Part shown: positions 1 to 10,932 of the stretch, one piece after another
Numbering within the stretch: the stretch's first letter is position 1
Layout: the number at the start of each line of letters is the position of its first letter
Source: Chloroflexota bacterium
GTDB lineage: Bacteria; Chloroflexota; Limnocylindria; Limnocylindrales; CSP1-4
NCBI GenBank assembly: GCA_021812735.1
Contig: JAKAMV010000129.1
Coordinates: forward strand, 1-15,787
Direction of reading: 5' to 3'
Length of the DNA stretch: 15,787 nucleotides
Notes under the pieces: generated by a model
What the model was told of the DNA's origin: nothing
What the model saw: only the letters and a program-made list of their open reading frames with translations
Database searches by the model: none
Made by a program: the position numbers and the translations under genes

Positions 1-230
1 GCGACGGGCACGGCCTGGGCCGCCTGGGCGGCCTGGGCGGCAGCGAGCGCGGCGTTCACCGGCCTGCCGCAGCGCGGGCAGGCGACCCATGCCGGATCGT
101 CGATCTGGGCCGAGCAGCTGGGGCAGCGCCCCGGCGTGAACGGGTCGCGCGTCCCGCAGGAGGGGCAGGCGACCGCGTCCCGCTCGATGTATGCCCCGCA
201 GTGGGGGCACGGGTGCTTGAACGTGGGCAT
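1..230 (-). CDS. Double zinc-ribbon protein (3' end outside window)
   Basis: Only the first 76 codons are inside the window; the gene runs off the left edge. It starts with ATG at 228-230, preceded by GGGAG about ten bases upstream. Eight cysteines form four CxxC knuckles (C8/C11, C22/C25, C36/C39, C51/C54), the spacing of two consecutive rubredoxin-like zinc ribbons. An Ala/Gln-rich stretch with AAQ repeats follows and may be a linker or helix into an unseen C-terminal part. The start lies 14 bases after the stop of the upstream 444-aa gene on the same strand, so the two are probably one transcript. Double zinc ribbons of this kind often front membrane or regulatory proteins; nothing visible assigns a function. 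The zinc-ribbon call is firm, the rest unknown. Confidence 0.8.
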   Translation of the reverse strand, partial: MPTFKHPCPHCGAYIERDAVACPSCGTRDPFTPGRCPSCSAQIDDPAWVACPRCGRPVNAALAAAQAAQAAQAVPV

Positions 231-244
231 CGCGAGCCGCTCCC

Positions 245-1579
245 TCAGCCGACGGGGTCGCCGGCCTCTTCGCTGATCTGCGCCTCCTCGGCGGCCCGGC
301 CGGGCCACTCCGCGCCATCATCGCGCGCCGTCGCGTGCCATGCCACCAGGTCCCGCAGGGCGCCCTCCCACGACGCGGGGTCGCGGTGGGCCACCCGCGC
401 GACGAATGCCCGACGCGCGGCGGCCAGCGACGGGAGCGCAGCGAGCGCGAGCCGGTACCGCAGCGCGGCCGGTGCCGCCAGCTGGGCGGCGGGGAGCGCC
501 ATCGGCTCGCGGAGGAACCGGGCGTCCAGCAGCGCCTCGGAGATATCGGCCACCGCCGCCTCGAGCGCACCGTCCGGCAGCGACCCCGCGAACGACGCCC
601 GAGGCAGCACGCGGAACAGGTAGGTCGCGTGGGCCCCGTCGCTCACGAGCTCCATGGCGACCAGGTTGCCCGGCAGGCCCACCAGGAACCAGAGCCTCGG
701 CCGGTCCGGTGAGCCCGGCGTCTCGGGCGCGCAGGCGATCCAGCGCGGTGCCCCGTCGCCGCCGCCGATGGCGCGCAGGACGCGGTACGAGGCGTCGAAC
801 GGCGGCACGCCCAGCGCCGCCGCCTCGAGGACGGGCCACGCCTCGCCCAGCGCCGCAGGCGACGCCGGCCGCCCCTCGAGCAGCCGCAGCGAGGCGAGCG
901 ACCGCGTGCCGAACGGCGCGTCCGGAACCAGAGCGGTGACGATCGCCGTCGCGTCGGCCATCGCCCCGTCGCGCAGCGCGGTCCAGCGCCTGGCGTGCTC
1001 CGTGGCGACCGCGCCGAGGCGGACAAGCCGCAGCGCCGGCCCGCCGTCCGGGGCCGGGGCCAGGCTAGGCCCGGAGCCTCCCACCGCCACCCCGCCGACG
1101 GACGGCTCGACCTCCACCGCGCCGATGTCCGCGCGGCGGATGCGCCGCCACGGTTGCCGCTCGTCCACGGGGGCCAGCACCACCCCGCGCTCGTGGTACA
1201 GGAGCTGCGCGATGCCCGACTCGGCCCCGACCGCGTACTCGACCAGGTCGATGGACGTGCCCGGCCGCGTCTCGACCAGCCCGTCCGCCAGCCGCTGGCG
1301 GAGCCGCCCCTCGCGCAGCACCCGGACCAGCAGCCCCGCCATGGTCCCGAGGCGTTCGAACTGCCAGCGCTCGGCCCCGGGCCCCTGGCCGAGGTCCACC
1401 GTCACCACGCCGCCCTCGACCGCCAAGGCCGCCACGTCCCGATAGGCGGCCGACCACATCGCGCTCGCGGCGGCCCCGACCGTGAGCCCGTGCTCGTCGA
1501 GCGTCACCTGCACGTCGGCGCCCGTCTCTCCCGGCCGTCGGGCGGTCGCGCGGATGCGTGCGGGCAGCTGGTTGGTCAC
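245..1579 (-). CDS. Hypothetical protein, 444 aa, possible PH-like N-terminus
   Basis: I do not recognise this family. The start is placed at the GTG at 1577-1579, with a GGGGGGAG Shine-Dalgarno-like run about nine bases upstream. The frame stays open further upstream, but there it runs antisense to the corrinoid gene and is very Arg-rich, so I treat it as non-coding. The first ~90 residues alternate short hydrophobic strands with turns and end in an Arg-rich helix (VRVLREGRLRQR); that looks like a bacterial PH-like or similar small beta domain, which is inference. The remainder is Ala/Leu-rich with two WxxxP-like patches and no signal peptide or membrane segment, so the protein is probably cytosolic. 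It lies directly upstream of the zinc-ribbon gene (14-base gap) and is divergent from the corrinoid gene. Codon use is coding-like, with G/C at third positions. Confidence 0.72.
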   Translation of the reverse strand: MTNQLPARIRATARRPGETGADVQVTLDEHGLTVGAAASAMWSAAYRDVAALAVEGGVVTVDLGQGPGAERWQFERLGTMAGLLVRVLREGRLRQRLADGLVETRPGTSIDLVEYAVGAESGIAQLLYHERGVVLAPVDERQPWRRIRRADIGAVEVEPSVGGVAVGGSGPSLAPAPDGGPALRLVRLGAVATEHARRWTALRDGAMADATAIVTALVPDAPFGTRSLASLRLLEGRPASPAALGEAWPVLEAAALGVPPFDASYRVLRAIGGGDGAPRWIACAPETPGSPDRPRLWFLVGLPGNLVAMELVSDGAHATYLFRVLPRASFAGSLPDGALEAAVADISEALLDARFLREPMALPAAQLAAPAALRYRLALAALPSLAAARRAFVARVAHRDPASWEGALRDLVAWHATARDDGAEWPGRAAEEAQISEEAGDPVG

Positions 1580-1759
1580 GGTCGCGTCTCCCCCCGAGGG
1601 CCTCGTGGCGCGCCCTGGCGGCGCGGGGCCATCGTAGCCCGGGCGGGCGGCCCCCGACTGGACCCCCCGATCGCGGGAGGACGATAGGACCTCCGGCATC
1701 TGCCGCGTCATGGCCAGGGAGGTCAGGATGGCCCGGTTCCAACGGGCCGAGGAGTCGCC
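1580..1759. promoter_or_regulatory. Divergent intergenic region
   Basis: These 180 bases separate two divergent transcription units and must hold both promoters. On the minus strand TACGAT (1636 down to 1631) fits a TANNNT -10 box about 50 bases before the GTG start, but no convincing -35 accompanies it. On the plus strand I see no clear promoter, only the GAGGAG ribosome-binding site at 1749-1754. I see no cobalamin riboswitch features here. Confidence 0.35.
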
Positions 1760-2512
1760 ATGCAGAACGGTCGGGGAGCCGGCCAGGACCTCACGGACCT
1801 CGAGCGCGCCCTGCTGTCCACCGACCGGGTGACGGCGGCGCGCATTCTCGCCGGGCCATTCGCGTCGGGGGTCGTCGGGGTGCCCGGGCTCGACGGGTCG
1901 AGGGTGCCGCCCATCCCCGTGAGCCGGGTGGACAACCTGCTCGTGCCCGCCCTGCGCTCGATCGGCAACGCGTGGGGCGCCGGGCGAGTGGCCCTGTCGC
2001 AGGTGTACCAGGCCGCGCGCGCGGCCGAGGACATCGTGGGCGCCATCGAGGCCGAGTCGCAGCTGCGCCGCCACCCTGCACCGCGCATCGGCCTGGCCAC
2101 GCTCGAGGACCATCACTCGCTGGGCAAGCGGATCGTGTCGATGACGCTGCGCGCGGTGGGCTACCCGATCCGCGACTACGGCGCCGGGGTCTCCGTCGAG
2201 GCGCTCGCGGAGCACGCGGCCGAGGACGAGCTGGACGTCCTGCTCGTGTCCACGCTGATGCTCCGCTCGTGCATGCGGGTGGAGGCCCTGCGCAAGGAGC
2301 TCGACGCCTTCGCGCGCCGGCCCCGGATCGTGGTGGGCGGCGCGCCCTACCTGTTCGACGGCGGCCTGTGGCGCGAGGTGGGCGCGGACGCGATGGGTCG
2401 GAGCGCGGCGGACTCGATCGACCTGGTGGCCGAGACGCCGCTCGCCGGAGCGGCAGGCGGCACGGGCGATGCGGCCGACCACGCGGGCCGCGACCGGAGG
2501 CGGCTGGCATGA
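1760..2512 (+). CDS. Corrinoid (B12-binding) protein of a methyltransferase system
   Basis: A 250-aa cobalamin carrier of the MtaC/MtbC/MtmC type. ATG 1760 is preceded by GAGGAG with five-base spacing. Residues ~55-105 form the helical cap typical of the family (VDNLLVPALRSIGNAWGAG, then a QVYQAARAAE helix). Residues ~108-225 form the Rossmann-like B12 domain with the base-off motif DxHxxG at D117-H118-H119-S120-L121-G122, where H119 should be the lower axial cobalt ligand. The supporting S164-T-L motif and the V-V-G-G-A-P turn (191-196) are also present. The last ~25 residues are a low-complexity Gly/Ala/Arg tail. The protein should shuttle a methyl group between a substrate-specific methyltransferase and an acceptor methyltransferase. 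It overlaps the next gene by ATGA, so the two are translationally coupled and probably physical partners. Substrate unknown. Confidence 0.9.
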   Translation: MQNGRGAGQDLTDLERALLSTDRVTAARILAGPFASGVVGVPGLDGSRVPPIPVSRVDNLLVPALRSIGNAWGAGRVALSQVYQAARAAEDIVGAIEAESQLRRHPAPRIGLATLEDHHSLGKRIVSMTLRAVGYPIRDYGAGVSVEALAEHAAEDELDVLLVSTLMLRSCMRVEALRKELDAFARRPRIVVGGAPYLFDGGLWREVGADAMGRSAADSIDLVAETPLAGAAGGTGDAADHAGRDRRRLA

Positions 2513-3561
2513 CCGCCGACCGCGTGCCGGAGCTCACCCCCCTCGGCAGGGTCGTCGCGGCGCTCACGCGCCAGACGCCCGACCGCGTGCCGCTCATCCT
2601 CCCGCTCACCCTCCACGGCGGCCAGGCGCTGGGGATCTCCATCCGCGAGTTCTACTCGGACCCGCGCAACGTCATCGAGGGCCAGGTCCGCCTGCACGAC
2701 CGGTACGGCGCGGACGCCGTGCCCGGCAGCTGGTACGCGCCGCTGGAGCACGAGGTGTGGGGCGGTGAGGTCCTCTGGTTCGACGACGGCCCGCCCAACG
2801 CGGGTCTCCCGATCGTGACCGCCGAGCGGATCCCCCTGCTCGAGTCGCCCCGGCCCGAGGATTCGCCCCGCTCGATGGCGATGCTGGAGGCGATCGCCGG
2901 GCTGCGCGAGCGGCTGGGGCCCGACGTCGCGATCATCGGCGCGGTGGTCAGCCCCAACTCGCTGCCGATCATGCTCATGGGGTTCGAGCCGTACCTGCAG
3001 CTGGTCCTCGACCGGCGGCCGCTGTGGGACCGGCTCGTCCGGGTGGTGGAGGAGTGGTCCGTGGCCTGGGGCAACGCCCAGCTGGCGGCCGGCGCCTCCG
3101 GCCTCGTCTACTTCGACCCGATGGCTTCCTCCACCATCGTGCCGCCCGCGCTCTACCGCGCCACGGGCAAGCGCGTCGCCACGCGGGTCATCGCCCGCCT
3201 GGCCGGCCCCACCGTCACGATGCTGGCGTCGGGGCGGAGCATCCCGGTGATCGGCGACCTCGCGGAGACCGGCACGCTCGGGGTGGGCATCAGCTCGCTC
3301 GACGACGTGGACGAGGCCGCCGCCCTGTGCCGCGGGCGGCTCGCCATCGTGGGGGCGCTCAACGGCATCGAGATGCGCCACTGGTCCGCCGCCGACGCCG
3401 AGGCGGAGGTCCGCAGGCTGGTCCGGGCGGCCGGCCCGGGCGGTCTCGTGGTCTGCGACAACCACGGGGAGATCCCCTTCCCGGTGACCGACGAGACGCT
3501 CATGGCGATCGCCGACGCGGTGCGCCGCTGGGGCCGTTACCCGCTCTCGCCCGACGTCTGA
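2509..3561 (+). CDS. UroD-family corrinoid-dependent methyltransferase (MtaA/CmuA-like)
   Basis: A 350-aa member of the uroporphyrinogen decarboxylase superfamily. ATG 2509 overlaps the previous stop (ATGA) and has CGGAGG eight bases upstream. The N-terminal segment (TPDRVPLILPL, residues 23-33) is typical, as is the TIM-barrel strand and turn AETGTLGVGISSLDDVDEA (252-270). Pairing with a corrinoid protein argues for methyl transfer to or from B12 rather than haem synthesis. Methyl-Co(III):thiol enzymes of this family bind zinc through HxC(G) plus a later Cys near a GCxIPP segment. Here the HxCG position reads L239-A-S241-G, and the later segment is CDNHGEIPFP (316-325), with Gly at the expected Cys position and C316/H319 nearby. 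The usual zinc site is therefore absent or rebuilt, so the methyl acceptor and mechanism may differ from MtaA. A role other than methyl transfer is possible. Confidence 0.85.
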   Translation: MTADRVPELTPLGRVVAALTRQTPDRVPLILPLTLHGGQALGISIREFYSDPRNVIEGQVRLHDRYGADAVPGSWYAPLEHEVWGGEVLWFDDGPPNAGLPIVTAERIPLLESPRPEDSPRSMAMLEAIAGLRERLGPDVAIIGAVVSPNSLPIMLMGFEPYLQLVLDRRPLWDRLVRVVEEWSVAWGNAQLAAGASGLVYFDPMASSTIVPPALYRATGKRVATRVIARLAGPTVTMLASGRSIPVIGDLAETGTLGVGISSLDDVDEAAALCRGRLAIVGALNGIEMRHWSAADAEAEVRRLVRAAGPGGLVVCDNHGEIPFPVTDETLMAIADAVRRWGRYPLSPDV

Positions 3562-3609
3562 CGCGGACGGCGCGCGCGGTCCGACCCCCCGCGCGCGCCC
3601 CCGACCCGC

Positions 3610-3615
3610 TAGCCT
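3610..3615 (+). promoter_or_regulatory. -10 box for a leaderless transcript of the EamA gene
   Basis: TAGCCT ends six bases before the GTG start at 3622, so transcription would begin at or next to the start codon. No Shine-Dalgarno sequence is present. The same box at the same distance precedes the MFS gene (14220-14225, minus). The TANNNT box close to the start is the known signature of leaderless mRNAs in several bacterial phyla. No convincing -35 is visible. Confidence 0.55.
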
Positions 3616-3621
3616 CTCGCG

Positions 3622-4530
3622 GTGATCTCCGTCCGCCTTGCCGTGTGGCTCGTCATCGTCTCGGGCGTCCTGTTCGGCACGGCCGGCACCGCCCAGGCGC
3701 TGGGGCCAGCCGCCGCTCCGCCGGTGGCCGTGGGCATCCTGCGGATCCAGGCCGGCGCGCTCGCCCTGCTGCTGGCGATGCCGTTTCTGGGCGCCCGCCG
3801 GGCCCGCCTGCCGGTCCTGTGGCGCCGGCCCCAGATCGTGGTCACCTCGCTTGCCGCGGCGCTCTACCAGCCGTTCTTCTTCGGCTCGGTGAGCGGCGTG
3901 GGCGTGGCGCTCGGGACGCTGGTGGCGGTGGGCAGCGAGCCCGTGTTCGCCGGCCTGCTGGGCTGGCTGTTCCTCCGCCACCGGCCCACCGCCGGCTGGC
4001 TGGCCGCGACGGGGATCGCGGTCGTGGGCCTGGTCCTCCGATCCGAGGGCCAGTTCGGCGGCGGCGACCCGCTCGGCTTGCTGCTCGCGCTGGGGGCCGG
4101 GCTGTGCAGCGCCAGCTACACCGTGGCCGCCAAGCACCAGCTCGACCGCGATGCAACTGCCATCGAGCTGCCGGCCGCGAGCTTCGTGCTGGGCGGCCTG
4201 CTGCTGGCGCCGCTGCTCATCGGCCAGCCGCTGGGCTGGGTGGCCTCGCCGGGCGGCGCCGCGCTGGTGCTGTACCTGGGCGTTGCGACCATGGCCATCG
4301 CCAACGTGGTGCTGGCGCGCGGCATCCACGGCCTGCCGCCGGGCCCCGCGGCCACGCTCATGCTGACCGACCCGGTGGTGGCGACGCTGCTGGGCGTGGT
4401 GGTGCTGGGCGAGCCGCTGTCGCCCATCGCCGCGGCGGGCGTGGGGATGGTGCTCGTGGGCCTCGTGCTGCAGGGCCTGGTGGTGGCCCGCACGACGCCC
4501 GGGGACCTGGAGCCGGCGCCGGTCCTGTAA
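3622..4530 (+). CDS. EamA/DMT-family inner-membrane transporter
   Basis: A 302-aa drug/metabolite-transporter permease with about ten hydrophobic segments arranged as two EamA repeats (roughly residues 5-140 and 155-295). It begins directly in the first membrane helix (VRLAVWLVIVSGVLFGT), supporting GTG 3622 as the start. Family hallmarks include the A-x-x-Y-Q-P-F-F segment in the first repeat, the AVGSEPVFAGLLGWLFL helix, and in the second repeat LTDPVVATLLGVVVLGE followed by a final helix. Members export or import amino acids, nucleosides or other metabolites; the substrate cannot be read from sequence. It lies 60 bases after the methyltransferase gene and appears to have its own leaderless promoter, so membership of that operon is doubtful. 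Confidence 0.9.
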   Translation: MISVRLAVWLVIVSGVLFGTAGTAQALGPAAAPPVAVGILRIQAGALALLLAMPFLGARRARLPVLWRRPQIVVTSLAAALYQPFFFGSVSGVGVALGTLVAVGSEPVFAGLLGWLFLRHRPTAGWLAATGIAVVGLVLRSEGQFGGGDPLGLLLALGAGLCSASYTVAAKHQLDRDATAIELPAASFVLGGLLLAPLLIGQPLGWVASPGGAALVLYLGVATMAIANVVLARGIHGLPPGPAATLMLTDPVVATLLGVVVLGEPLSPIAAAGVGMVLVGLVLQGLVVARTTPGDLEPAPVL

Positions 4531-4633
4531 GGTGGCCGGCGCGACATGCTTGCGCCGTCCGTGGTCGAATGGGCGGCACCAGCCCAAGGGCGTCCCCGGC
4601 ATTCCCGACCCGCCGCCAATGAGGAGTCCCACC

Positions 4634-4969
4634 GTGATCGTCTGCGTTCCCGTCACCCCTGATGGCCAGGTCGACGGCAGTTGGGGCCGCGCGCCGCGCG
4701 TCGCCATCGCCAAGGTCGTGGACGGCCAGATCATCGCCTGGGACGAGCACCCAGTGGCCTGGGACGCCCTCCACGACGTCGGCACCGAGGGCGGCCACCA
4801 CGCCCGCGTCGCCACGTTCCTGCGCGACCACGGGGTGGAGGTGGTCGTCGCGCAGCACATGGGCCCGCCCATGGCCCAGATGCTCGGCAAGCTCAAGATC
4901 CTCGCCCGGCTCGGCGAGCAGGGTGACGCGCGCGCGGCCGTCCTGGCTGCCGGTCGCCTGGACGCCTGA
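4634..4969 (+). CDS. NifX/NifB-C-terminal-like (dinitrogenase cofactor fold) small protein
   Basis: A 111-aa stand-alone domain of the dinitrogenase iron-molybdenum cofactor biosynthesis superfamily (NifX/NafY/NifB C-terminus). I prefer GTG 4634 because GAGGAG (4621-4626) lies seven bases upstream. An in-frame ATG at 4619 would add five residues but would leave no ribosome-binding site. The fold pattern is visible: N-terminal strand IVCVPVTPDGQVDGSWGRA, strand VAIAKVVDGQI, the GGHHARVATFLRDHGVEVVVAQHMGPPM helix-strand-loop (residues 53-80), and a C-terminal KILARLGEQGDARAAV segment. Histidines at 55, 56 and 75 could contact a metal cluster. Many genomes without nitrogenase encode such proteins, so this does not imply nitrogen fixation. 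A -10-like TAAGGT at 4528-4533 overlaps the preceding stop codon. Confidence 0.82.
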   Translation: MIVCVPVTPDGQVDGSWGRAPRVAIAKVVDGQIIAWDEHPVAWDALHDVGTEGGHHARVATFLRDHGVEVVVAQHMGPPMAQMLGKLKILARLGEQGDARAAVLAAGRLDA

Positions 4970-5021
4970 CGCCCGGCGGGCCCGGTCCGAGCCGCGGGCT
5001 CAGCGCCTGCCGAGCGTTCGC
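4970..5021. terminator. Convergent gap with two short GC hairpins
   Basis: Between two convergent genes lie GCCC-GGC-GGGC (4971-4981) and GAGCC-GCG-GGCTC (4989-5001). Both are small stems without a T tract, so terminator function is only plausible by position. Confidence 0.3.
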
Positions 5022-5525
5022 TCAGCCCTCGTTGTTCTCGTCGGCCTCCAGCACGGCGCGGATCGCGTCGGCCAGCTCGGCCTTGGAGAACGGCTTGCCG
5101 AGGAACGCGGTGCCCGGGCGTGACTCCAGCGCCTGTTCCGGCGCGAACCCCGACGCGAGCAGCGTCCGGAGGCCGGGTCGTCGGCCCTCCAGCACGTCGG
5201 CCAGGCGCGGTCCGGTCATGCCCGGCATCAGCACGTCGGTCAGCAGCACGTCCACCCGGGCGAGCTCGTCGTCCGTGAGGGCGAGCGCCTCCTCGGGCCC
5301 CGCCCGCTCGACCACCGTGTAGCCGAGGCTGGCCAGGCTCCGGACAAGTCCGCGGCGCACCAACGGCTCGTCCTCGACCACCAGGATCGTCGCGCCGGGA
5401 CTGCGGACCGCATCGGCGGGCGCGCCGGGCGCCTGCGGCTCGGTCGGGGCCGTGACCGGGGCATCCACGGCCGGCAGGTCGATGGTGAACGTGGTGCCCT
5501 TGCCCACGGCGCTGTCGATGGCCAC
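5022..5525 (-). CDS. Receiver-domain protein, probable remnant of a hybrid histidine kinase
   Basis: The C-terminal ~125 residues are a complete CheY-like receiver. Counting from a GTG at 5525, it has the acidic pair E51-D52, phospho-acceptor D97 in LLTDVLMPGMTG, S125 in LLASGF and K144 in FLGKPF. In front of it, DSAVGKGTTFTIDLP (residues 4-18) is the last strand of a HATPase_c kinase domain, followed by a Pro/Ala linker. This is the layout of the C-terminal end of a hybrid kinase, but the HisKA domain and the ATP-binding N and G1 boxes are absent. The frame stays open to 5891, but that part is Arg/Pro-rich and not protein-like. No ribosome-binding site supports any start; 5525 is only the first codon of recognisable homology. 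I read this as a truncated gene, perhaps now silent, or a short response regulator if translated. Confidence 0.6.
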   Translation of the reverse strand: MAIDSAVGKGTTFTIDLPAVDAPVTAPTEPQAPGAPADAVRSPGATILVVEDEPLVRRGLVRSLASLGYTVVERAGPEEALALTDDELARVDVLLTDVLMPGMTGPRLADVLEGRRPGLRTLLASGFAPEQALESRPGTAFLGKPFSKAELADAIRAVLEADENNEG

Positions 5526-5669
5526 CCACAGCGACGAGACGGGCGCGTGCGCGCCGACGACGGCCACGGGCAGGACGTCTTGCCGCTGGTGAGCGCCTCC
5601 CCGTCCACGGTGCTCGCCTGCGTCGGCAGCCCCTCCCTGGTTGTTGCCCCTGGCGCTGCAACGGTGCGC

Positions 5670-5712
5670 CCGCCGCACGATCGCCTCCGCTCCGGCACGG
5701 ATCGTGCGGCGG
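5670..5712. repeat. 13-bp perfect inverted repeat, 17-base loop
   Basis: CCGCCGCACGATC at 5670-5682 is exactly complementary to GATCGTGCGGCGG at 5700-5712. No T tract follows on either strand. It could be a protein-binding palindrome, a transposon-end or recombination scar, or a chance GC-rich hairpin. The CACGATC core is not explained by GC content alone. Confidence 0.6.
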
Positions 5713-5890
5713 CGATCCGGGCCGAGCGGCGGACGAACGCTTGCGAGGGTCGGCTCCTTCGTGCGGGCAGCGCACGGTTGCATCGCCGGCGGAAGCGCAC
5801 GCGCGCCGGGTCCACGCGGCGGGAGGCGCCTGCGGCCCGTCCCGTCGCGTGGACGCACACCGCGGCTCACGCCGATGCCCGGACACGGCA

Positions 5891-5915
5891 CCGCCGCCGG
5901 CGGGGCCGGCGGCGG
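5891..5915 (-). terminator. Candidate terminator hairpin after the nifJ/DHOD-like operon
   Basis: A perfect 10-bp stem (CCGCCGCCGG at 5891-5900, CCGGCGGCGG at 5906-5915) with a five-base loop lies 40 bases beyond the stop of the DHOD-like gene. It has no U tract on the minus transcript, so it would be a GC-only terminator or a 3'-end stabiliser. Evidence is position plus stem strength. Confidence 0.45.
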
Positions 5916-5955
5916 CAGGCGGCGCGATTGGCGGGGCCCGGGCGCCCCGGCGGCG

Positions 5956-6974
5956 TCAGCGCAGGAACTCGGCCGGGGTGCTGAACGACCGCAGCGCGGC
6001 CATGTAGTTGGCGCGCTCGAACAGGGACGGGTCGGCCACGCTGGCCGCGCTCGCAGCCCCGCGCATCTGGCCCACGGACTCGTACTCGTGCTCGGCCATC
6101 CACGCGGCCAGCCCGTCCACGAGCGAGCGCATGTGGCTCGGGCCGTGGTGGAGCAGCGAGGACGCGGTCATCGCGACGTCCGCGCCGACGAGCAGCGCCT
6201 TGGCGGCGTCGGCCGCCGTGTGGACGCCCGAGGTGGCCGCCAGCCCCACCCCGTCCCCGAGCTGCGGCCGCAGGATCGCGATCCAGCGCATCGGGAGGCG
6301 GAGCTCGGCCGAGACCGAGAGCGACACCCGGTTGACGACGTCGAGCGAGTCCAGGTCGAGGTCCGGCTGGTAGAAGCGGTTGAACAGCACCAGGCCGCTC
6401 GCGCCCGCCTTGACCGCCCCGGCGGCGAAGTTCCCCAGGGCCGAGTAGTACGGGCTCAGCTTCACCGCCAGGGGGATGGTCACGGCCGCTCGGACCGCCG
6501 CGATCAGCTCCAGGTCACGGGCCTCGCGGTCGCAGCCGGACATCGCCGGGTCCGCGACCACGTGGTACAGGTTGAGCTCGAGTGCGTCGGCACCGCTGTC
6601 CTGCATCAGGCGCGCGTAGCGAACCCACCCGCCCTGCGTGGTGGCGTTGAGGCTCGCCACCACCGGGATCGCGACGGTCCGCTTGGTCTTGGCCAGGCGC
6701 TCGAGGTAGCGGTCGCCGGCGTCCCGGTAGTCCCCGATCTGCGGGAAGTACGAGAGCGCCTCGCCGAACTGCTCGTCGCCCTGCTCGAGCGAGCGGTTCA
6801 GCTCGATCTCCTCGTGGAGGACCTCCTCCTCGAACAGCGAGGGCAGCACGACCGCCCCCGCCCCCGCCTCCTCGAGGCGCTTGCACCCGGCGGGGTCGCC
6901 GGTGAGCGGCGACGACGACGCGACGATCGGATTCCGGAGCTGGAGTCCCAGGTACCGGGTCCGCAGGTCCGCGC

Positions 6975-6978
<4 letters not shown>
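5956..6978 (-). CDS. Dihydroorotate dehydrogenase-like FMN protein linked to PFOR
   Basis: A 340-aa TIM-barrel flavoprotein of the DHOD superfamily. The N-terminal RTRYLGLQLRNPIVASSSPLT matches the first strand of class 1 enzymes. FMN-contact features include N111 in VASLNATT, K173 in AVKLSPYY, N200-R201 in LFNRFYQPD, and the C-terminal phosphate-binding ATSGVHTAADAAKALLVGAD (248-267). Where true DHODs carry the catalytic NxSCPN motif, this protein reads LELNLYHVVADPAMSG (133-148), so the catalytic Cys is missing and a Tyr-His pair sits there. It is therefore unlikely to be PyrD. ATG 6978 overlaps the nifJ stop (ATGA), indicating translational coupling. As I recall, homologues without the Cys occur beside nifJ in other anaerobes. 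An electron-transfer or accessory role with PFOR is inferred. Annotation pipelines often call it simply dihydroorotate dehydrogenase. Confidence 0.88.
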
Positions 6979-10589
<3,611 letters not shown>

Positions 10590-10932
10590 CGGTTCGCAGT
10601 TCCTTTCGGGCGGCGCCGGCCACCCGTGCTGGTGGCGGTTGGGCTCGGTCGGGGGACACCAACGCGGCATCGCCCGACACTCTGCGGGAATTGTGCGCCA
10701 CTCGGCGCTGTGGCGGCCGGCCGGATGGATCACCCGCAGCGGACCGCAGGTCAGGGGTTGGGGGCCAACTGGTAGGGATTCCGGTCCGGTAGGCCCGCCC
10801 GGGATGCCGGCGGGGGCCGGTGTGACCGGGCCGCTGCCGGGTCGCGGCCCGGCGCGGGAAGCCCGGGCCAGGCGGTGCGGCGCGCGGGCGAGCCCGGGAG
10901 ATCCCGGCCGATCGGGGCGAGCGCCCGGGCGT
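10590..10932. other. Divergent intergenic region between nifJ and crcB
   Basis: No protein-like frame is present in these 343 bases. The minus strand must contain the nifJ promoter; a CACAAT element (complement of ATTGTG near 10690) is the most AT-rich candidate, without a matching -35. A perfect 9-bp inverted repeat lies at 10826-10834 / 10844-10852 (CCGGGCCGC and GCGGCCCGG, nine-base loop). A small GTTGG-GGG-CCAAC hairpin lies near 10760. Functions unknown. Confidence 0.4.

Larger units (their letters stand above)
5526..5955. other. Gene-free region next to the truncated kinase
   Basis: These 430 bases hold no reading frame with protein-like composition on either strand. One minus-strand frame (about 5560-5630) contains a patch faintly like a GAF-domain segment (ASTVDGEALTSG), which could be decayed sensor-kinase sequence; this is speculative. 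Two strong inverted repeats lie here (5670-5712 and 5891-5915), listed separately. The region is best explained as erosion of the 5' part of the hybrid kinase plus the 3' flank of the DHOD-like gene. Confidence 0.45.

Noticed and set aside
1580..1759. Cobalamin riboswitch upstream of the corrinoid protein gene
   Set aside because: The region is too short for a full B12 riboswitch and no B12-box-like sequence is visible.
2509..3561. hemE (uroporphyrinogen decarboxylase of haem synthesis)
   Set aside because: It overlaps a corrinoid-protein gene and has the length and motifs of the methyltransferase branch; no haem genes are nearby.
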